This document shows, in pieces, positions 1 to 7,662 of a stretch of 64,000 nucleotides of DNA (positions within the stretch are counted from its first letter, which is position 1; every line of letters begins with the position of its first letter). Location: NCBI GenBank assembly GCA_903933715.1, contig CAIZLD010000022.1:1-64000 (forward strand), given 5' to 3'. The notes below the pieces were generated by a model, which saw only the letters and a list, made by a program, of their open reading frames with translations, was not told the origin of the DNA and ran no database searches. The stretch comes from an uncultured Spartobacteria bacterium. GTDB lineage: Bacteria; Verrucomicrobiota; Verrucomicrobiia; Chthoniobacterales; Chthoniobacteraceae. A program made the position numbers and the translations under genes.

Positions 1-44
1 GAAACATTTTTTGGAACGCTGGCAGCGAGCCAGGAAAGAGTTCT

Positions 45-539
45 TCAACTCGCTTCCCCTGCAAAGCCTTGAAATGCGGGCTGCCTGCCATGGCGGGCCA
101 CCCTACATATTGTGGTTGTGTTCGTCAAGCGGATAAGCACGGTTCTTTCTCCTTTGTAATCATAAAACGATGTAACCTGCGTATTTGAGTGCACTCCGCC
201 TTCTACTTGCATCAAATAACCTCGATCAAAATAAGCGGTGTGCTCAACTAGCAACCAAAGTGTTGAAAGATATCCATTCACTACATCTAGCAAGTGAGAT
301 ATTTGCTTCTGCGGGTTCGAAACTGTAAATTCTTGAAATTCTGTATAGACTAACAGTTTGGCATTTTGCAGGGAATTAAGCTCAAGCCCGCCGACAGCTT
401 CTTGAAAAACTGGATTTCTAAGGCACGTAATACGTCGGGGTTCATTAATCACCCGCAGTCCTGGTATGATTTCGATTCCATTGGCTAGGCGACCAAGGGA
501 TTCGAGACATTCGATTGCTAAAACGAACTGAGCCTTCAT
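45..539 (-). CDS. hypothetical protein, 164 aa
   Basis: The ORF opens with ATG at 539 and has no domain that I recognise, no signal peptide and no obvious membrane segment. It lies 79 bp beyond the terL stop in the same direction, so it could be the last gene of the leftward packaging operon. Its sequence is visibly more A+T-rich than the phage genes, which argues for a host gene or later cargo. Function unknown. Confidence 0.5.
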   Translation of the reverse strand: MKAQFVLAIECLESLGRLANGIEIIPGLRVINEPRRITCLRNPVFQEAVGGLELNSLQNAKLLVYTEFQEFTVSNPQKQISHLLDVVNGYLSTLWLLVEHTAYFDRGYLMQVEGGVHSNTQVTSFYDYKGERTVLIRLTNTTTICRVARHGRQPAFQGFAGEAS

Positions 540-618
540 TTTTTTTGGATGATAATATTCCGATTCTTAGACTTTAGCGACGATAATCGGCGCATCGTAG
601 AAATGCCATTACACCATT

Positions 619-2433
619 TCACTCCTGGTCGGGCATATCGCCAACATCCATCTGCACCGCCTCCCTCCCGATCAGCTTGAGCATCGTAGCGGCGGCGGTC
701 TGCATCGCCTCGCAGTCGAAGAAGTGATTGGGGCGGTTGCCAATTTGCAGCCACGCCCATTTGCCCTTCTCTTTGACCCGGTGCTCGGATTCCATCTGCT
801 TTAAGTAATCCTCGGGCACATCGTCGGGCACTTCCCACGTCACCCCATTGGCCGGGTCCTGATTCCTACGCAACCGGGCCAGTGAGTCCTTGATGTTGAG
901 GTTGCTCCAGTAGTGGACGTGACAGAAGCGGCTTGAGCCGAACACCACCTTGCGCCGGGGGGAATAGAACCGCTGCACCGGCTTTCCGCTCTTGGTTTTG
1001 TGCGGGAACGTCGTGCGGCGGTCGCCCATGAGCGCCACCCAGCCGCGCTCGGAGCACTGCTTGTAAACCTCATAGGTCGCGTTACCTGCATCGATGAACA
1101 CCAGATTCGAGTGGATTGCGAACCGCTTCTGCAATGCATCCACATCCTCAAACGTGAGGATGCGCTCGCACCAGAGCAGCCGGGAGGAACCCTCGGCGCT
1201 CCAGGACCGCACGACGGCGTAGAGATGATCCATCTGGCAATCCACCGTGAGCACCCGAAGCGGGATCGTCCGCGTCCCATCGTCGAACGGCGGCGGCGTG
1301 ATCTTTCCAAAGCGGTCGATCCCGGCTTCATCACACCACGGCTCGCCCATCTTGTAACCCGAGGTGGTGATCTCCAGTTTGAAATCTTCCAAGTATTCAC
1401 GCCACGGGAAGCCGAGCCGCTTCTGGTAAAACTGCTGGATCAGCGATGTGTCTCCTTTTCGGGCAGCTTGCTTGGCTCGCAGGTAGAGTTCCGCGAGTTT
1501 TCCCCAGGACATGGTCGCGAGTGCGTTCCAGTGAAAGCCGACATTCTCCTTGGCCGCTCTCACATTCTGCGGAACGAACTGGCCCGAGGCATTGAGCCGA
1601 CGCCGATTTTCGTCCGTGTCCTCAAAGTAACGGTTGCATGCGGCGCACCGCATGGACGTGGTGGCGTGAACCCGGACGAAGTCGTATTGCTCGCTCTCGT
1701 CCTTGCAATCCTTGCTCCACTCCACGTTTTCCCACAGGTAGGGCTGGCGATGACCGCACTCGGGACACGCGAAAGTCCATTCCCTCATGTCAGTGGTTTC
1801 AAATTTCCGGTGGGTATCGTCATCCTCCTCCCCGCCCTGGCTCATGAAGATGCACTTCCCCAGCCAGCCGAACGCGGTGACGCGAGCCTCGGCTTCCGCC
1901 ATGTGCCCAGGAGGCCAGCGCCAGGTTTCGTCTCCGATCATCCAACGAATGGAACGCCGCTGGAGATTGGTCTTGTTGTGCGCCCCAAGTATCCAGAGCG
2001 TCATGCCGTTGGCAAAATGGATCGTCTGGTTGCGGCGCTTGTGGCGGTCGGCATGGAAGAGCGCCTTCACTGGCTCACATTCATCAAAGAGCTTCTGGAG
2101 CCGGGACTCGCTTTGGTCTTTGGCGTCCTCATCGGTCTGGTCGAGCCAGAGCGCGGGGCCTGGAAGATTGGCGATGATGTAACAGAGACCGACCTCCGGC
2201 GCGGTGGTTTTGCTCGACTGCACCGCCGCGATGATCGAGACCAGCCGCACCTTGGGATCGATGATGGCGTCCAGCACTTCGCGGATCTGCGGAGAGTTCT
2301 CGATGCGAAAACGCCCGGGCATTGGGGAATACGGAATGGAGCGGATATGCTCTTCCGCCCACGCCCATGCGGGTTGGCGATCCGGGGGACGCCAGGCTTC
2401 GCGCCAGAGGGAGATCAGTTTTTCGTGCGCCAT
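619..2433 (-). CDS. terL: phage terminase large subunit, GpA family
   Basis: This is the DNA-packaging motor and nuclease that translocates the genome into the procapsid. In 604 residues it shows a deviant Walker A (AVQSSKT, about residues 70-76), a Walker B (IRWMIGDE, about 162-169), a pair of Cys-x2-Cys clusters near the middle (CPECGH and CAAC), and a C-terminal nuclease region starting around VLTVDCQMDH. The layout is that of lambda GpA. An upstream in-frame Met at 2589 would lengthen the protein by 52 Arg-rich residues that lie entirely over the preceding nuclease gene. I chose ATG 2433, which gives a 19 bp overlap with that gene and an N-terminus (MAHEKLISLW) like other family members. 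Confidence 0.92.
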   Translation of the reverse strand: MAHEKLISLWREAWRPPDRQPAWAWAEEHIRSIPYSPMPGRFRIENSPQIREVLDAIIDPKVRLVSIIAAVQSSKTTAPEVGLCYIIANLPGPALWLDQTDEDAKDQSESRLQKLFDECEPVKALFHADRHKRRNQTIHFANGMTLWILGAHNKTNLQRRSIRWMIGDETWRWPPGHMAEAEARVTAFGWLGKCIFMSQGGEEDDDTHRKFETTDMREWTFACPECGHRQPYLWENVEWSKDCKDESEQYDFVRVHATTSMRCAACNRYFEDTDENRRRLNASGQFVPQNVRAAKENVGFHWNALATMSWGKLAELYLRAKQAARKGDTSLIQQFYQKRLGFPWREYLEDFKLEITTSGYKMGEPWCDEAGIDRFGKITPPPFDDGTRTIPLRVLTVDCQMDHLYAVVRSWSAEGSSRLLWCERILTFEDVDALQKRFAIHSNLVFIDAGNATYEVYKQCSERGWVALMGDRRTTFPHKTKSGKPVQRFYSPRRKVVFGSSRFCHVHYWSNLNIKDSLARLRRNQDPANGVTWEVPDDVPEDYLKQMESEHRVKEKGKWAWLQIGNRPNHFFDCEAMQTAAATMLKLIGREAVQMDVGDMPDQE

Positions 2434-2750
2434 TGGTTCTGGATCGCCGCGACAAGGCAGGTGAGATTGGGAAGCGTGAGTTGAGAGCCGACCAGCCGCA
2501 CCACGCGCCAGCCGCCCAAGGCCGCTTCGAAGTATTTCTCGGAATCCGCGACGAACCCTGCGGCGCGGTTGTGGCGTCCGCCCACCCATACGCCGCCTTC
2601 CAGTTCAATCAACGTGCGGGATTCAAGGTGAGCGAAGTCGGCACGCCACCGCCGTGTAGGGTGAAACCGGAACTCTGTTTCCAGCTTGGGGCCATTGAGC
2701 GTTCGCCAGAGCAATTCAAACCGGCGTTCCAGTCGGGAAGGCTTGTTCAC
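2415..2750 (-). CDS. small PD-(D/E)XK-like endonuclease between terS and terL
   Basis: This 111 aa protein has an Asp in RADFA followed about ten residues later by the Glu of LIELEGG, in a short Arg/Trp-rich protein. That pattern matches DUF559/VSR-like single-domain nucleases. It starts at ATG 2750, inside an ATGA overlap with the terS-like stop, and overlaps terL by 19 bp, so the three genes look translationally coupled. A nuclease inside the packaging operon could nick or process DNA during packaging or act on host DNA; this role is inferred from position only. Confidence 0.6.
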   Translation of the reverse strand: MNKPSRLERRFELLWRTLNGPKLETEFRFHPTRRWRADFAHLESRTLIELEGGVWVGGRHNRAAGFVADSEKYFEAALGGWRVVRLVGSQLTLPNLTCLVAAIQNQWRTKN

Positions 2751-3367
2751 GGCGTGTTCCCCCCTCCGGTGTGGAGCACCTTGCAGACTTCATCGATAGC
2801 CCGGGCGCATTCCTCGCGGATTCCCTGAGCATCCTGGCCGCTCAGAATCGGCGGCAGTTCGTTTTCAAACTTGGCCCGCAGCAATGCAATGGCTTTGCCG
2901 ACCTGCGTGAGCCAGTCGCGCCGGACATCAGCCAACAGAGCAAACTCACCCTTTTTGATGCCGACCTTGAGTTCCCGTTCCTCCACTTCGGCCAGCAGCT
3001 TGCGCGCTTTGAGCGCCTCCTCGTTGGTGGTCGTGGGTTGGTTGGTCTTCAACCCGCGCACCCGGACGAACTCTCGCCATTCCGAAACCGGAAAATCGCC
3101 GTTGGGAAGGGTCTTGGGTGCGCCGTCGAGTTTCTGCCAGGTGCCGATTGTGCGGCGAGTGACACCCAGCAGGCTCGCAAGTTCCACCACGGTTTTGGCG
3201 TAGGCGGTGGCATCGGTGCAACCCGAGGCGCGAGCCTGGACCCGGGCGCGTTCCGCCACTGTGAGGGTTTTCCCTCCGGCGACTTTTTTGACGATGTTCT
3301 TGAACTCGGCGTCGAGAATTCGCTCCGCCATGTCGGCAGTGACGCCCTCTTGTGCTGTGCTGCTCAT
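2747..3367 (-). CDS. terS: terminase small subunit-like DNA-binding protein
   Basis: The 206 aa protein has a helix-turn-helix near residues 65-80 (ELASLLGVTRRTIGTWQK) resembling Nu1/MerR-type recognition domains. A long charged helical region (ALKARKLLAEVEERELKVGI) follows, as expected for oligomerising terminase small subunits. It is the first gene of the leftward operon with the nuclease and terL, overlapping the nuclease by four bases. ATG 3367 was chosen because it fits the domain and lies exactly 12 bases after a TTGACAC motif on the minus strand. The assignment rests on the HTH, the length and the position next to terL. Confidence 0.72.
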   Translation of the reverse strand: MSSTAQEGVTADMAERILDAEFKNIVKKVAGGKTLTVAERARVQARASGCTDATAYAKTVVELASLLGVTRRTIGTWQKLDGAPKTLPNGDFPVSEWREFVRVRGLKTNQPTTTNEEALKARKLLAEVEERELKVGIKKGEFALLADVRRDWLTQVGKAIALLRAKFENELPPILSGQDAQGIREECARAIDEVCKVLHTGGGNTP

Positions 3368-3379
3368 GCAGGGTGCCGG

Positions 3380-3386
3380 GTGTCAA
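3380..3386 (-). promoter_or_regulatory. start-associated TTGACAC motif of terS
   Basis: On the plus strand this reads GTGTCAA; on the minus strand it is TTGACAC followed by 12 bases and the terS ATG at 3367. It is the only minus-strand member of the set, and its spacing is identical to six plus-strand members. With the methyltransferase copy at 3394-3400 it forms a perfect inverted repeat with a 7 bp spacer. Confidence 0.6.
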
Positions 3387-3393
3387 TGCGGCG

Positions 3394-3400
3394 TTGACAC
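3394..3400 (+). promoter_or_regulatory. start-associated TTGACAC motif of the methyltransferase
   Basis: The spacer to ATG 3414 is 13 bases and contains GGAGGG, so this member has a Shine-Dalgarno sequence in addition to the motif. Confidence 0.55.
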
Positions 3401-3413
3401 CTGTGCGGAGGGC

Positions 3414-4727
3414 ATGAGCGACATTCCCGTTTTCTGTGCGCACACCGAGATGGTGGACATAGACAAGCTGATCCCCAACCCGCGCAACCCCAACCGTCAC
3501 CCGGAAGGCCAGATCAAACTGCTGGCGAAAATCATCAATGGCCAAGGATTCCGAAATGCAATCGTGGTTTCCAAGCGTTCCGGGTTTGTGATCAAAGGGC
3601 ACGGGAGACTGGATGCCGCGAAGCTGCTGGGGATGCCGCAGGTTCCAGTGGATTTCCAGGATTACGAGAGCGAGGCGGCGGAATGGGCCGACATGGTCGC
3701 TGACAACCGCATTGCGGAAATAGCCGAAACCGATGAGGACAGCCTCAAGGCACTGCTCAAGGAACTGGACGGCAAGATCGATCTCGACCTCACAGGTTTT
3801 GACGAGGACTCACTCGACGATCTTCTCGACCGCCTGGAAACCAATGAACCGGAAAGCAATACCGTCACGCCCCCGCCCGCGAACCCCATCACAAAACCGG
3901 GCGACCTTTACGAACTCGGGAATCACCGGCTGTTGTGCGGCGACTCCACTAATGTTGACGATGTCAGGCGCGTGATGAATGGCGAACGTGCGATCCTCTT
4001 TGCCACGGATCCGCCCTATCTCGTGGGGTATGATGGGACGAACCACCCCGGCACCCGGCCTAAAACCAACACTGATTGGTCGGAAACCTACGGCCCGTCG
4101 TGGGACGAGGCCGACGCAGAGCAGAACAACGACCTTTATGACCGCTTTATTAAAGCGGCGATTGCAGAAGCCATCGATCCCCATGCCGCATGGTATTGTT
4201 GGCACGCCAGCCGCCGACAGCGGATGGTGGAGGATGCATGGGAGAAGAATGGGGCTTTCGTTCACCAGCAGATCATCTGGGCGAAACCGAACCGTCCAAT
4301 TCTCACCCGGTCGTGGTTCCTGTGGGCGCACGAGCCCTGTTTTATGGGGTGGATCAAAGGAAACAAGCCACCGCGCGAGTCATCCGATTACGAGCGGAGC
4401 GTTTGGGAAATCGAGGGCTTGAACAACGACGAGCGTCCCGACCACCCCACGCCCAAGCCTCTGGAATGCTTCGCTGTCCCCATGCGCCAGCATACGAAAA
4501 AGGGTGAGCTGTGTTTCGAGCCGTTCTCCGGTAGCGGCAGCCAATTAATCGCTGGGGAACAACTCGGTCGCCGGGTTTACGGTCTCGAAATCTCGCCCGC
4601 CTACTGCGACGTTATCGCACGCCGGTGGCTGGCGCTCGGGGATGGTCGCCGGGTGATCTGCAATGGGGAGGACGCGACAGCCCAATTTGAAAAAGCTGTG
4701 GAAATTGACACGGAGCCAACGGCATGA
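3414..4727 (+). CDS. ParB-like domain fused to N4/N6-type DNA methyltransferase
   Basis: This 437 aa protein should transfer methyl groups to adenine or cytosine amino nitrogens in phage DNA. Residues 10-110 form a ParB/sulfiredoxin-like domain (KGHGRLDAAKLLG at 71-83), and residues 165-437 form a beta-class methyltransferase in which the catalytic motif DPPY (199-202) precedes the AdoMet motif FSGSG near the C-terminus. ParB-methylase fusions are common in phages and probably protect DNA or modify packaged genomes. The frame is open upstream to 3207, but that part overlaps terS on the other strand. ATG 3414 has an SD and the shared motif, so I use it. It overlaps the next gene by ATGA. Confidence 0.9.
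   Translation: MSDIPVFCAHTEMVDIDKLIPNPRNPNRHPEGQIKLLAKIINGQGFRNAIVVSKRSGFVIKGHGRLDAAKLLGMPQVPVDFQDYESEAAEWADMVADNRIAEIAETDEDSLKALLKELDGKIDLDLTGFDEDSLDDLLDRLETNEPESNTVTPPPANPITKPGDLYELGNHRLLCGDSTNVDDVRRVMNGERAILFATDPPYLVGYDGTNHPGTRPKTNTDWSETYGPSWDEADAEQNNDLYDRFIKAAIAEAIDPHAAWYCWHASRRQRMVEDAWEKNGAFVHQQIIWAKPNRPILTRSWFLWAHEPCFMGWIKGNKPPRESSDYERSVWEIEGLNNDERPDHPTPKPLECFAVPMRQHTKKGELCFEPFSGSGSQLIAGEQLGRRVYGLEISPAYCDVIARRWLALGDGRRVICNGEDATAQFEKAVEIDTEPTA
4705..4711 (+). promoter_or_regulatory. start-associated TTGACAC motif of the lysis lipoprotein gene
   Basis: The motif lies inside the last codons of the methyltransferase (encoding Ile-Asp-Thr). A 12-base spacer beginning GGAG leads to ATG 4724. 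Confidence 0.55.
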
Positions 4728-5416
4728 ACACCATCCTTGGCGCTAACTGGCGCACTACCCTGAGCGGCTGGATCGCGGTCATCGCATCTGCCATTGCCAT
4801 CAACCCCGCACTCGTTGCGTTCCTCCCCGAAGCAGCGCGTAATTACGTGACCGGCGTCGCGGGAATCCTTGCCGTCATCTCCGGCGGCACGTTTGCCAGT
4901 CAGGCAAAGGACCGGCAGGTTACCGGCGGCACGGTCCAGAACGATCCGCCCGCTCCCATAAAAGGGAACGGCATCACCCCGCTGATTGCCCTGGCGCTCC
5001 TGCCACTGTTTGCCCTGAGTGGTTGCGCTTGGGTGGAGAGACACCACCCGCAGATTGACGCCACACTGGGCGTCGTGGGCGCACGGGCGTTGGCCGTGGC
5101 GGAAAAGGTTCTCATTTCCGTCGCCGTGGATGAGGCGGACAAAAACTTCAAAGCGGACTTTCTGGATTCTGTTGCCGCCGGTCTTCGGGCGAATGAAACG
5201 ACTATCGTCAATTCGGACGACGTCTCAAGGATTGTGCGCATCTGGAGCCCGAATGACGGGTCCGCCTGGCAGGCACTCGCAGGGAACCTCAGCACTGTTG
5301 CGGGCAATGCGCTGGCATCGGCGGGACAAACCAAATCCGCAGTCATCGTAGAGAACATCGCCGCCGGGTTGAACGATGCCGCCTCGAAAGCCCGCGCAAC
5401 CACTCCTGCGCAATAA
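4724..5416 (+). CDS. holin-like membrane protein fused to a lipoprotein
   Basis: The 230 aa protein has two N-terminal hydrophobic segments (about residues 13-32 and 42-60), a Pro/Lys linker, then a third hydrophobic stretch ending in the lipobox-like LSGC (Cys near residue 101) and a soluble alpha-helical tail. The first part resembles small phage holins. The second resembles a secreted outer-membrane lipoprotein such as an o-spanin. It sits directly before the endolysin, so it probably belongs to the lysis cassette. A lipobox inside one continuous ORF is odd: either an internal non-ATG start makes the lipoprotein separately, or the fusion is processed. No Met lies between the halves. Confidence 0.55.
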   Translation: MNTILGANWRTTLSGWIAVIASAIAINPALVAFLPEAARNYVTGVAGILAVISGGTFASQAKDRQVTGGTVQNDPPAPIKGNGITPLIALALLPLFALSGCAWVERHHPQIDATLGVVGARALAVAEKVLISVAVDEADKNFKADFLDSVAAGLRANETTIVNSDDVSRIVRIWSPNDGSAWQALAGNLSTVAGNALASAGQTKSAVIVENIAAGLNDAASKARATTPAQ

Positions 5417-5420
5417 TCCC

Positions 5421-5915
5421 ATGTTTGCTTGGTTTCTTCGACTTTTCGGCTTCATTGACACCCCCACTTCCACCGCCATGACCTTCGACGCCCGCACAGA
5501 ATCAAACATAAACACGCTCCTTCCCGCCGCACAGGCCAAGGCTCGCGAGTTCATGGAGGCGTGTCTTGCTGCGGGGATTCCGCTCAAGATCATTTGCGGC
5601 ACCCGGACCTACGAGGAGCAGGACGACCTTTATGCCCACGGGCGCACCAAGCCCGGCCCAATCGTGACCAGGGCACGGGGCGGGTATTCCTGGCATAACT
5701 TCGGGATCGCTTGGGATGTCGGGATTTTCGACGGAATACGATATATCGGGGAGTCGCCCCTATACGCAAAGGCCGGGGAAATTGGTAAGTCGTTAGGGTT
5801 GGAGTGGGGCGGCGACTGGCCGGGAATCGAGGATCAGCCTCATTTTCAGCTCAAACTCGGCCTCACCCTGGCTAACTGCCGGGAGCGTGTCGCCAAGGGC
5901 GAAGCCATCGCCTGA
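5421..5915 (+). CDS. endolysin, peptidase M15-like (L-Ala-D-Glu / D-Ala-D-Ala peptidase)
   Basis: This enzyme cleaves peptidoglycan stem peptides at lysis. The zinc-site pattern of M15C peptidases is visible: SWHNFGIAWD (S-x-H-x6-D type) and the later HFQLK histidine. The ORF can start at ATG 5421, four bases after the previous stop, giving 164 aa with a hydrophobic leader (MFAWFLRLFGF), or at ATG 5478, giving 145 aa beginning MTFDARTESN. The second resembles the usual N-terminus of this endolysin family and has the TTGACAC motif 16 bases upstream. Both products may be made. I list the longer form. Confidence 0.82.
   Translation: MFAWFLRLFGFIDTPTSTAMTFDARTESNINTLLPAAQAKAREFMEACLAAGIPLKIICGTRTYEEQDDLYAHGRTKPGPIVTRARGGYSWHNFGIAWDVGIFDGIRYIGESPLYAKAGEIGKSLGLEWGGDWPGIEDQPHFQLKLGLTLANCRERVAKGEAIA
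5455..5461 (+). promoter_or_regulatory. TTGACAC motif before the internal endolysin start
   Basis: It lies inside the longer endolysin reading frame, 16 bases before ATG 5478. This is the longest spacer of the set and marks 5478 as a probable start. Confidence 0.4.
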
Positions 5916-5916
5916 T

Positions 5917-5923
5917 TTGACAC
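5917..5923 (+). promoter_or_regulatory. start-associated TTGACAC motif of the gpW-like gene
   Basis: It begins two bases after the endolysin stop. The 12-base spacer is almost pure C/G without any purine-rich Shine-Dalgarno, so the motif is the only visible start signal for ATG 5936. Confidence 0.6.
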
Positions 5924-5935
5924 CGCGCCCCCCGC

Positions 5936-6196
5936 ATGGCGCAAGGTCTCTTCACCACCGGATTCTCCGTAGCCGAAGTTCTCCAAATCCAATCCAAAGC
6001 CAAGGAACTGCTCATTGAGGGCAAGACCGCCATGGCATGGGGCGACAGCGGCTCGACGGTTTCCAAACAGTTCCCCATGACGGTCAAAGAAGTCTTGGAC
6101 GAGTGCAAATACGCGCTTCGCGTCCTTGATCCTGTCACCTACGGCCCGCGCCGGAACGTCGCCCAATCGGGCGTCACCGGCTATCTCCCGCTATGA
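5936..6196 (+). CDS. gpW-like head completion / head-tail joining protein
   Basis: At 86 aa it is the size of the lambda gpW family and has the expected order immediately before the GpB-type portal, with a four-base ATGA overlap. Small helical proteins of this family bind the portal after packaging and prepare it for tail attachment. The central run TVKEVLDECKYALRVLD and the Gly/Ser-rich middle look like gpW relatives. The assignment is by length, order and general similarity. Confidence 0.62.
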   Translation: MAQGLFTTGFSVAEVLQIQSKAKELLIEGKTAMAWGDSGSTVSKQFPMTVKEVLDECKYALRVLDPVTYGPRRNVAQSGVTGYLPL

Positions 6197-7662
6197 ATCC
6201 CCTCGCTCGATTTGTTACCCGCCTGATCCCACCCATCCTTATCCCCAAGGCGTGGTGGTCGGCGTATGAGGGGGCGAACTTCACCACCCGCCGCGCACGG
6301 GTGCCCGGTGTGCCGCCGGGGGACGCCAAGCGTGATCTTTCGCCGTCCGTCCGCACGGAACTGGTGCGGCGATCCCGTTACCTTCACAAGAATTCTGGGT
6401 TCGTTCGTGAATTGGTGGGAAACATGGTGATTTATTCCACGGGCGACGGCATCCGGCCCCAGGCGCAATCCGCCAATCCCGAGTGGAACCGTCTCGCCGA
6501 GGAGTATTTCGCACTGTGGGCCGCCCGCTGCGAGACCACCCGGCGATTCTCCTTTGAAGAGTGCCAGTCGATCATCTGCCGGGCGGTCGATGTGGATGGC
6601 GAATATTTCGTCCACAAGACGCGGGATCGTGATGGACGCCCGCAAATTCAATTGATCGAAGCCCACCGCGTGGGCGACAGCGCGGGATCGAAAGATACCG
6701 TGGATGGCATTGGCGTCGATGCGTTCGGCGCTCCGCTCTTTTACCGCACGATCGAGGACGGCGGCGGCACCCGCGATTTGCCTGCCGAGGCCGTGCTTCA
6801 TATTTTCGAGCCGGAATCCGCGACGGCGATCCGCAATCCGCCAATCCTCCAGCACTCGATCAACCACATCCTGGACGAGATGGAATTGCTCGCCTTGGAG
6901 AAACACGCGGTAAAGGACAACGCCGACATCGCCCGCGTGCTCAAGACCGAGCGTGGCGAGATCAGCGAGGATGGTGATTTTTCCCTCCCGTCCACAGCGG
7001 GCACAGCGGAACCGAGCGATCCTGTGTCACTCCAGCGGATCGTTGGAGGCAAGCTGGTGGCGCTCAAACCGAATGAATCCATCGACTCATTCGAGTCCAA
7101 GCGCCCGTCGCCCACCTTTACTGGTTTTTTGGAACACATCCGCCGAGACGCAGCCCTTGGCGTGTTGCCGTTTGAGTTCGCGGCAGACTCTTCAAAGATC
7201 GGCGGTGCGGGGGTTCGCCTCATTGTGGCGAAAGCCGACCGTCGGTTCTCCTACCGGCAATTGATCCTGATCCAGCGTTTCCTGCTGCCCGTTTGGGCCT
7301 ACGTCATTGCGGACGGTATCACGCGAGGCGAGCTTCCCGTGCAGCCGGGCTGGCATAAGGTGCGCTGGCAAAAGCCGAAAAAGGTCACCGTGGATGCGGG
7401 CCGAGAAGCCCAGCAGAACCGGGCGGACGTGGAGACCGGTCTCAAAACACTCTCGGAATCTTACGCGGAACTCGGGCTCGATTTTGATGAACAGGCGGAA
7501 ATTCGCGCCCAAGACGCCCGCCTGATGATCGATCTGGCGGCGAAATATCAAATTCCGCTCGAAATGCTCTACCGCCCGAGCACCGGTGCCGTGGTTCTAG
7601 CTGAACCCTCCAACGAAGTCGCTCCCCCATCACCTGTCGTTGACACGCCCCCATCAGCGTGA
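6193..7662 (+). CDS. phage portal protein, lambda GpB family
   Basis: This 489 aa protein forms the dodecameric DNA entry channel at one capsid vertex. Typical features are an N-terminal Arg-rich region, the segment LVRRSRYLHKNSGFVRELVG, the IQLIEAHRVGD stretch, an ETG-to-DADPLSFPF-type region replaced here by FLEHIRRDAALGVLPFEF, and a C-terminal tail rich in Pro. It overlaps its neighbours by ATGA (6193) and GTGA (7659). Its C-terminal residues VDTPPSA are fixed at the DNA level by the TTGACAC motif and start of the next gene. Confidence 0.93.
   Translation: MNPLARFVTRLIPPILIPKAWWSAYEGANFTTRRARVPGVPPGDAKRDLSPSVRTELVRRSRYLHKNSGFVRELVGNMVIYSTGDGIRPQAQSANPEWNRLAEEYFALWAARCETTRRFSFEECQSIICRAVDVDGEYFVHKTRDRDGRPQIQLIEAHRVGDSAGSKDTVDGIGVDAFGAPLFYRTIEDGGGTRDLPAEAVLHIFEPESATAIRNPPILQHSINHILDEMELLALEKHAVKDNADIARVLKTERGEISEDGDFSLPSTAGTAEPSDPVSLQRIVGGKLVALKPNESIDSFESKRPSPTFTGFLEHIRRDAALGVLPFEFAADSSKIGGAGVRLIVAKADRRFSYRQLILIQRFLLPVWAYVIADGITRGELPVQPGWHKVRWQKPKKVTVDAGREAQQNRADVETGLKTLSESYAELGLDFDEQAEIRAQDARLMIDLAAKYQIPLEMLYRPSTGAVVLAEPSNEVAPPSPVVDTPPSA
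7640..7646 (+). promoter_or_regulatory. start-associated TTGACAC motif of the S49 protease gene
   Basis: It lies within the last portal codons (Val-Asp-Thr). Twelve bases, with no Shine-Dalgarno, separate it from GTG 7659. It supports the GTG as the true start. Confidence 0.6.

Noticed and set aside
1000-2484. 494 aa plus-strand ORF
   Set aside because: It is the complement of terL; the minus frame has all terminase motifs. High G+C keeps the antisense frame open.
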